This document shows, one piece after another, positions 58,506-64,000 of a DNA stretch of 64,000 nt (positions are counted from its first letter, which is position 1; each line of letters starts with the position of its first letter). The position numbers were made by a program, and so were the translations under genes. The notes beneath the pieces are model-generated. The model worked only from the letters and a program-made list of their open reading frames with translations. It was not told where the DNA came from and did no database searches. Origin of the DNA: Luteitalea sp. (GTDB lineage: Bacteria; Acidobacteriota; Vicinamibacteria; Vicinamibacterales; Vicinamibacteraceae); assembly GCA_009377605.1 (NCBI GenBank), contig WHTT01000019.1:21512-85511 (forward strand), in the 5' to 3' direction.

Positions 58506-60878
58506 CTAGTATCTCGTGATCATCTCATGCAGGTTGAAGATTGCACGCGACACAGCGGTCCAGGCCGCCAGCTCGGCCTCCGGATGCTCGCTGGCGGGTG
58601 GATGCAGCCCGACCCGAGTGATCTCGACCGCATCCTCGGGATGGTCGACATACCAGGCCAGCTGGCCCTTGAAGAGCCTCGCGAGCTCTTCCACTTCAGC
58701 GGGGTCTGGCGGCCGGGAAAGCGCCTGTGCGTAGGCCCACTGTAACCGCTCCTCGAACCCTTCACCGCCCTCCGTTATCACACGCTCGGCGAACGCACGT
58801 GCAGCCTCGACAAACGATGGATCATTGAGCAGCACGAGCGCTTGCAGCGGTGTGTTCGAACGCGGACGTTGCGCCGTGCACTGCTGACGGTCTGCCACAT
58901 CGAACGCCATCAACGCAGGATGCAGGAAGGAACGCTTCCAGTACGTATACAAGCCGCGTCGATGCTGATCCTCACCCTCTGACGGCACCCACTCCGAGGC
59001 AGGACCGTCGGCGCCAAACGTCTGAATATCGGACCAGTAATCTGGCGGTTGATACGGCTTCACGCTCGGTCCACCGATCTTGCGGGAGAGCAGGCCGCTG
59101 ACGGCGAGCACGTTGTCGCGGACGAGCTCCCCTTCGAGCTGCAGTCGCGCCTGCCGGCCGAAGTGCTGATTCTCTGGATCGAAGCCGCGCTGCTCGCGCG
59201 GCGTCGCCGAAGACTGACGATACGTCGCCGAGGTCACGATCGTGCGGACCATGTGCTTCACGTCCCAGCCACTGTCCATGAACTCCACGGCGAGCCAGTC
59301 GAGCAGCTCCGGATGCGTCGGCCATTCCCCTTGCGAGCCGAGGTCATCCAGGACCTTCGACAGGCCGGTTCCGAACAACTTCGCCCACACGTGATTGACG
59401 AAGACGCGGGCCGTGAGCGGATTCTCCCGCGACACCAGCCAGTCGGCCAGATCGAGCCGCGTGGCGCGGCGGCCGTCGACACCGAGAGGCGGCAGGAAGT
59501 CGGGCACGTCCGGCTGGACGATCTCACCGCGATTGTCCTGCCAATTCCCACGCGCGAGGAGCCGCATGTGGCGTGGCTCGACGGCATTCGTTGCCACCAT
59601 GTGCGGCACGTTCTCGAGCAGCAACGTTCTCTTCCGCAGGAGGGCGTCGAGCGTGCCCCGCCCTGCGCCCTCGCGGCGGAGCTGGTCGATGCGCCGATCG
59701 AGCGCGCGAAGCTCCGTCGACTCTTCGCGGGTGGGAAGCGGCATCTCCGGCGGAACCAGGTTCTCGTTCAGATAAACGCCCTGCTCTTTGATGTCGGCGA
59801 AGAAGGACGTCATGCGATAGAAGTCGCGCTGTGTGAAGGGATCGAACTTGTGATCGTGGCATTCGGCACATTCCATGGTCGAGCCGAGCCAGGTCGTGGC
59901 GACGGTGCGAACCCGATCGGCCGCGTATACCGCCAGGTACTCCTTCGGCTGAGCCCCTCCTTCCCTGGTGATCTGTCCGATCCGGTTGAATCCGGCAGCC
60001 ACCCGCTGTTCGTACGTGGCGTGCGGAAGGAGATCACCCGCAAGCTGCTCTCGTGTGAATTGATCGAACCGCTTGTTGGTGTTGAACGCCCGTATGACGT
60101 AGTCGCGGAAGGGCGAAACGTTGTGGTGGAGATCGGCATGGAATCCGTCCGTGTCGGCGTACCGGACCAGGTCGAGCCAGAGCATCGCCATCCGCTCACC
60201 AAAGTGAGGGGAGGCGAGCAGCCGATCGACGAGCCTCTCGTACGCGTCCGCGCTCCGGTCCGCGGTGAAACGCTCGAGCTCTTCCGGCGTTGGGGGCAAG
60301 CCCGTCAGATCGAAGTGCAGCCGGCGCACCAGTGTGATTGGGTCGGCTTCCGGCGATGGACGGCGCCCCAATGCTTCCAGCCGCGAGACGATGAAATGAT
60401 CGATAGGATTGCGGACGAATGGCTCAGCGAGCTTTGTCTCGGGGGGCGGCCGCTGCTTCGGCGGAAGATACGCCCAGTGCGCCTCCCACTTGGCCCCTTG
60501 CTCGATCCACCGTTCGAGCAGCGCGATCTCGCGGTCGGTCAGCGGCCTCCGCGTGTTGGCGGGGGGCATGCGCTGATCCGCGTCGGCGTGGCCAATCCGT
60601 CGAATGAGCTCGCTCTGGACGGCGTTGCCGGGCACAATCGCCGGACGCTCGTAGCCGTCCCGCTTGGCCGTCGCGGTCTCCCGAAAATCGAGGCGGAGCT
60701 CTGCTTCGCGCGTCCCGGCATCCGGGCCATGACAGACGAAACAGCTATCCGACAGGATCGGCCGAACGTGGCGGTTGAACTCGACCGTTTCTGGGAGATC
60801 ACCCGCCCCGGTTCCACAGCCCGTCGAAACCAGGACCGTGGCGACGATGATGATGGCGTATTTCCCGCGATACCTCAT
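58506..60878 (-). CDS. PSD1-type cytochrome lipoprotein (cytochrome c, DUF1549, DUF1553)
   Basis: A 790-residue lipoprotein with lipobox V-S-T-G-C21, cytochrome motif C46-F-V-C49-H50 with GPDAGTREAELRLDFR, DUF1549 (PIDHFIVSRLEALGRRPSPE, about 155-330) ending in the second heme-like C337-A-E-C340-H341 (TMECAECHDHKFDPFTQRDF), and DUF1553 (NPLTARVFVNHVWAKLFGTG and RSNTPLQALVLLNDPSFVEA). It is the classic planctomycete/acidobacterial cytochrome of unknown substrate. The ATG at 60878 has GGGA upstream and starts the signal peptide; the open frame reaches 61091 without similarity. First gene of the six-gene array. Confidence 0.92.
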   Translation of the reverse strand: MRYRGKYAIIIVATVLVSTGCGTGAGDLPETVEFNRHVRPILSDSCFVCHGPDAGTREAELRLDFRETATAKRDGYERPAIVPGNAVQSELIRRIGHADADQRMPPANTRRPLTDREIALLERWIEQGAKWEAHWAYLPPKQRPPPETKLAEPFVRNPIDHFIVSRLEALGRRPSPEADPITLVRRLHFDLTGLPPTPEELERFTADRSADAYERLVDRLLASPHFGERMAMLWLDLVRYADTDGFHADLHHNVSPFRDYVIRAFNTNKRFDQFTREQLAGDLLPHATYEQRVAAGFNRIGQITREGGAQPKEYLAVYAADRVRTVATTWLGSTMECAECHDHKFDPFTQRDFYRMTSFFADIKEQGVYLNENLVPPEMPLPTREESTELRALDRRIDQLRREGAGRGTLDALLRKRTLLLENVPHMVATNAVEPRHMRLLARGNWQDNRGEIVQPDVPDFLPPLGVDGRRATRLDLADWLVSRENPLTARVFVNHVWAKLFGTGLSKVLDDLGSQGEWPTHPELLDWLAVEFMDSGWDVKHMVRTIVTSATYRQSSATPREQRGFDPENQHFGRQARLQLEGELVRDNVLAVSGLLSRKIGGPSVKPYQPPDYWSDIQTFGADGPASEWVPSEGEDQHRRGLYTYWKRSFLHPALMAFDVADRQQCTAQRPRSNTPLQALVLLNDPSFVEAARAFAERVITEGGEGFEERLQWAYAQALSRPPDPAEVEELARLFKGQLAWYVDHPEDAVEITRVGLHPPASEHPEAELAAWTAVSRAIFNLHEMITRY

Positions 60879-61122
60879 GTCGTCCCAGCCGAACGGGAGA
60901 GGAGGCCCGTCACGCGCCCGTGGCAGGACCTCGTGGAGCGCCGTCTCGATGTTCTGAGATCCAAGGCGAACTTTCGACCGTGTAGCATGTATACCACATA
61001 CCCTAGCTGATGAGTTGCGCAATCCGCGATGGCCCCCAGGGCTGGCCCGGCTGGCCCCCCTTTTCCGCGATAGAATGCCCGCGCCCCCCATCCTGTACGT
61101 TTCTCGGGCCCGGCCTGGGTTC

Positions 61123-61506
61123 TCGAATGTTCGCGAGCTTCAATTGTTGCGCGAGACGGGCCTCCATACCCTCGAGGTGTTGCGCGCCGCGACACAGAAC
61201 AGCGCCGTCACGCTCCGTGAGCCGAAGCTTGGCCTCGTCCGCCCCGGATTCACGGCGGATCTCGTGATCGTCGATGGCAGCCCAGCCTACAACCTTCGGT
61301 TTCTCTACTCGTTCGGCGCGTTGACGCTCGACCCGCAACGCAAGATGCGTCGCACCGGCGGGATCGTGCACACCATCAAGGACGGTCTCGTCCTCGAGAA
61401 TGCAAAGTTGATGGAGGAGGTTGAGAAGATGGTTGCTGCGTCGAAGACGGAAGAGAAGCCCGACGTCGTGACAACGCCGTTTGTCACGACGCCTTCTCAG
61501 AGATAG
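61123..61506 (+). pseudogene. Amidohydrolase fragment (imidazolonepropionase-like C-terminus)
   Basis: About 128 codons matching only the C-terminal end of exported amidohydrolases: SNVRELQLLRETGLHTLEVL, RAATQNSAVTLREPKLGLVR, PGFTADLVIVDGSPAYNLRF and GGIVHTIKDGLVLENAKLME. The metal-binding N-terminal and central parts (some 300 residues) are missing; upstream sequence to 61015 is open but not family-like. The protein could not be active. It is a remnant left by deletion or rearrangement between the six-gene array and the receptor. Residues after ASKTEEKP are low complexity. Confidence 0.75.
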
Positions 61507-61534
61507 GTCGCGCGGCCTGCCCGCCTTCGCCCCC

Positions 61535-61706
61535 GTCGGGTCCCGTCGGGACCCGACAAAACCAGTGCTGGTTGGCGGCCCGCGTCTCGCGGGCCGCAGC
61601 GGCGGGTCCGCCGAAGCGCGAAGCGCGAAAGCGGAAAGGCCGCGCGCTACAGACGGAGCGGACGGTAGGAAGGTACGTAGCGAGGGGTCTTTGGACCCCT
61701 CGCTAC
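61535..61706. repeat. Cluster of three perfect hairpins
   Basis: GTCGGGTCCC/GGGACCCGAC (61535-61557, loop GTC), GCGGCCCGCG/CGCGGGCCGC (61575-61597, loop TCT) and GTAGCGAGGGGTC/GACCCCTCGCTAC (61677-61706, loop TTTG). The third is eight bases from the stop of the receptor and is the likely end of its transcript, though no T-run follows. The first two resemble REP palindromes. Confidence 0.7.
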
Positions 61707-61714
61707 TCGCCTCG

Positions 61715-64000
61715 TTAGAACCGGCCGACCAGGGTCAACTGGAACGCACGTGCCGGCTGGCGGTTACGCATCTCCAAGAAGTTCGGGCTCCAGCTCTGAT
61801 ACGCGCTGTTGTAGGAGAACTGGGTGAAATCGCCGCCGTTCAGTAAGTTGAAGATGCTGCCGGCAACCTCGAATTGGTAGCGATCGACTCTGAAGAGCTT
61901 CCCTATCTTCAGGCCGACCGTGGTGATCACAGGCGCTTGGATCTGGCCCTCTCCGCGCGTGTCGTAGACGTAGCGATTCCGCGTCGCGAGCGGATTCGAT
62001 TGCGTCGTGCCGTCTGGCAGCGTGAACCGATCCGGTCCGAAGCGGGTGACCTCCGGATCGCCCTCTGGCAGTCGGGTGAGAATCGCTCCCGACCATGGGC
62101 CAGCCTGCACAGTCAGGTTGCCGGCAACGTTGAGGTCCCACGGCGCTTGCCACACGGCACCAAGGTTCCCGCGATACTTCATCCACGTCGGTCCATAGCT
62201 CAGCGCGTTGCCCGTATCCGGCAGCGAGTTGCGATCGTTGTTGCCGCGCGGCATGTAGAGGTTCGCATCATTCGCGAACGCGTCTGGCTCGAGGTAGCCG
62301 GCCCTGTCCGTTGGGTTCCAGGTACCGTCGATCTTGTGCCACTGGCGGTTGAAGCCGGCCATGAACTGGAACCCATTGGACATGTTCTTCGTGACGGTGA
62401 GCTCGAGGGCCTGGTACTTCAACTGGCTCCAGGAGTTGTTGGTTTGCTGCGTGATCTCGCCACGATTGGGATCGATGCGGCCCCAGCCGCCAAATGGCTG
62501 CCCAGGCGCCTCCGGCCAGAAACCGTTGATCTCGAGCTCCGCCCACGTGTCCTTGTACGCGCGGTTGATGTACGCCACGTCAATGCCGATCTGCCCCGGA
62601 AGCTGCGTCCTGTATCCCACGATGAGCTCGTCGACGTAGGGCTGGTGGAGATCCTCGTCGATCTGCTCAGTGGCGATCGCGGTGGTCGAGGCCGGGTCGA
62701 GCTCCTCCGTCTCGAACTCGCCGTCGAGGTCGTTGTCGTACAGCGTCCGTGTCGAGACCGTGTTGTCGGCGCCAAACGTGGTCACGGCATCGCGCCCCAT
62801 CACCTGCTCGCCCACGCGAACCCAACTTGCCCGCAGCACGTTCCTCGCATCCTCGGTGAGGAGATACGTGGCTCCGACACGGGGCTGAACCGTCCACGAT
62901 TGCTGACGTGTGATGTCGAAGACCTTGTCCACACGCTTCACATAATCGAAGCGCATCCCGACGTTAGCTGTCAATCGCGCCGTCGGCTTCCAATCGTCCT
63001 GCAGGTAGAACGCGTAGTTGCTATCGCGCGCCTGGCGAGTCGTGATCTCGATCGGATCGGCATAAACACGCTGAAACGGGATGGTACCGAGGGACGGGTT
63101 GCTCAGATCGACCGGCGTCTGGAACTCCTCGAAAAAACCGTCGTTCGAGTACAGGCGCGTCTGATCGTACGTGTTTCGCGGCTCCAGAAAGAAGCCTGTC
63201 TGGATCTCGTGCGATCCGCCCCAGCCTTGCTTGTAGTAGGTGATGTCGCCGCGCATGAGCCACAGCGAAGCTGGCGAGTAGGTCCTGTAATCGAGGTTGC
63301 CGCCTTCGAGGATCTGCCCGTTGCCCGTGATGACGCCTTCGGTGATTTCCGTCCCCTCGTAGATCTCGATGTTGGGACCGATCCCCTCGAACCCGAACGC
63401 CGTATAGGTGCTCTCGTCGTTCCCGCGCTTGTCGTTGTACCCGACCGAGAAGGAGGTGGTGAGGCTATCGCCCCACGCGGAAGTCAACTTGACGTTGTAC
63501 AGATTGCCGCCATTGGAGTACGCATCGATGGGCTCGTAGAGGTACTCCCAGTTGTTCTGTCCCGCCGTGCGGTCGCGTTGAAAGACACCGACGAGCTCGT
63601 GCGCCGTGCCGAGGCGGCTGGTGACCTTCGCATAGGGCTGGAAGCCCTTGATCTCGTTCGGAAACAGCTCCGCGCCAGGAAAGTAGCTCTGAATGTCGTT
63701 GACTTGCTTGTCGATGCGGCCGATGCCGGCCTCGACGCGAGAGACGCGTGCCGAGCCGAAGAACCAAATGCGATCTCGCTGAATAGGCCCTCCGAGGCTC
63801 CCATCGAACTGGCTCACCCGAGCCTGTACCGGGCTGCCGCCGGTGGAGATCCGCTCCCCGCCGCCAAGCTCGGAAGCAAGATCGAACACGGTGCTGGCAC
63901 TCGTGTTATCCGCATTCCAGTCGAACGGCTGATACGTGAAGCCACCAGATCCCCGCAGCTCGTTCCCACCGCTCTTCGTGATCACGTTGACCGCGAGTCC
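61715..64000 (-). CDS. TonB-dependent receptor, C-terminal part (runs off window end)
   Basis: 762 codons are visible; the signal peptide, regulatory domain and first part of the plug lie beyond base 64000. The visible part opens within the plug (GLAVNVITKSGGNELRGSGG) and continues as beta-barrel, with strands such as WWGGSHEIQTGFFLEPRNTY-like turns and long acidic loops, to the aromatic end PARAFQLTLVGRF. It resembles receptors with an ELRGSGGFTYQPFDWNADNT plug end, a different subfamily from the others here. A perfect hairpin at 61677-61706 follows the stop. Substrate unknown. Confidence 0.92.
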   Translation of the reverse strand, partial: GLAVNVITKSGGNELRGSGGFTYQPFDWNADNTSASTVFDLASELGGGERISTGGSPVQARVSQFDGSLGGPIQRDRIWFFGSARVSRVEAGIGRIDKQVNDIQSYFPGAELFPNEIKGFQPYAKVTSRLGTAHELVGVFQRDRTAGQNNWEYLYEPIDAYSNGGNLYNVKLTSAWGDSLTTSFSVGYNDKRGNDESTYTAFGFEGIGPNIEIYEGTEITEGVITGNGQILEGGNLDYRTYSPASLWLMRGDITYYKQGWGGSHEIQTGFFLEPRNTYDQTRLYSNDGFFEEFQTPVDLSNPSLGTIPFQRVYADPIEITTRQARDSNYAFYLQDDWKPTARLTANVGMRFDYVKRVDKVFDITRQQSWTVQPRVGATYLLTEDARNVLRASWVRVGEQVMGRDAVTTFGADNTVSTRTLYDNDLDGEFETEELDPASTTAIATEQIDEDLHQPYVDELIVGYRTQLPGQIGIDVAYINRAYKDTWAELEINGFWPEAPGQPFGGWGRIDPNRGEITQQTNNSWSQLKYQALELTVTKNMSNGFQFMAGFNRQWHKIDGTWNPTDRAGYLEPDAFANDANLYMPRGNNDRNSLPDTGNALSYGPTWMKYRGNLGAVWQAPWDLNVAGNLTVQAGPWSGAILTRLPEGDPEVTRFGPDRFTLPDGTTQSNPLATRNRYVYDTRGEGQIQAPVITTVGLKIGKLFRVDRYQFEVAGSIFNLLNGGDFTQFSYNSAYQSWSPNFLEMRNRQPARAFQLTLVGRF

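Noticed and set aside
59049..61010. A 653-codon plus-strand frame opposite the PSD1 lipoprotein
   Set aside because: Complement of a highly biased gene that has intact cytochrome and DUF1549/DUF1553 motifs on the other strand.

Overview
The window comes from a GC-rich bacterial chromosome. It most resembles an acidobacterium of the Vicinamibacteria type. The reasons are: several giant carboxypeptidase-regulatory-domain TonB-dependent receptors, PSD1/DUF1501 gene pairs with CxxCH cytochrome motifs, an azurin-tailed beta-propeller protein, a ThuA-like protein, a beta-solenoid DUF4097 protein behind an ECF sigma factor, and gene borders crowded with short palindromes and 7-9 bp tandem repeats. 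The taxonomic call is inference from gene families; there is no rRNA, tRNA, CRISPR array, prophage or intact transposase in the window.

Layout. 1-8.6 kb: two similar TonB-dependent receptors on the minus strand, separated by a translationally coupled Xre-type antitoxin/RES toxin pair, then a third receptor on the plus strand ending in a strong terminator hairpin. 8.7-11.7 kb: HEPN/MNT toxin-antitoxin pair, aldehyde dehydrogenase, gamma-glutamylcyclotransferase-like protein. 11.8-16.7 kb: a minus-strand operon of two ABC-2 type ATPase/permease pairs followed by a membrane-anchored protein. 16.7-20.8 kb: housekeeping enzymes (HD hydrolase, Nudix hydrolase, YjbQ, TsaD, MtnA). 20.9-32 kb: a cell-surface glycan island with an FkbM methyltransferase, a pyruvyl transferase, an asparagine-synthase-like protein, a flippase-like membrane protein, two glycosyltransferases, a polytopic glycan-type membrane protein and a secreted beta-propeller. 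32-35.3 kb: cytidine deaminase, then ECF sigma / anti-sigma / DUF4097. 35.5-36.4 kb: a second Xre/RES pair.

36.4-45.0 kb (minus): TonB receptor, SGNH hydrolase, beta-propeller/HEAT/azurin protein and ThuA-like protein, reading as one import-and-oxidation locus. 45.4-49.2 kb: a small orphan gene, a PhoD-like phosphatase with a Tat signal, and an AbrB/PIN toxin-antitoxin pair. 49.2-60.9 kb (minus): a compact six-gene array (cytochrome lipoprotein PSD1, Tat-exported DUF1501, membrane cytochrome with leucine-rich repeats, LVIVD-repeat protein, membrane cytochrome PSD1, second DUF1501) whose joints overlap by a few bases or are separated by short gaps. 61-64 kb: a decayed amidohydrolase fragment and the C-terminal part of a fifth TonB receptor that runs out of the window.

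The best candidates for undescribed biology are the six-gene cytochrome/DUF1501 array, the 166-bp terminal-inverted-repeat element that now supplies the stop codon of one gene and the ribosome binding site of the next, and the families of small repeats that form starts, stops and even signal peptides of neighbouring genes.
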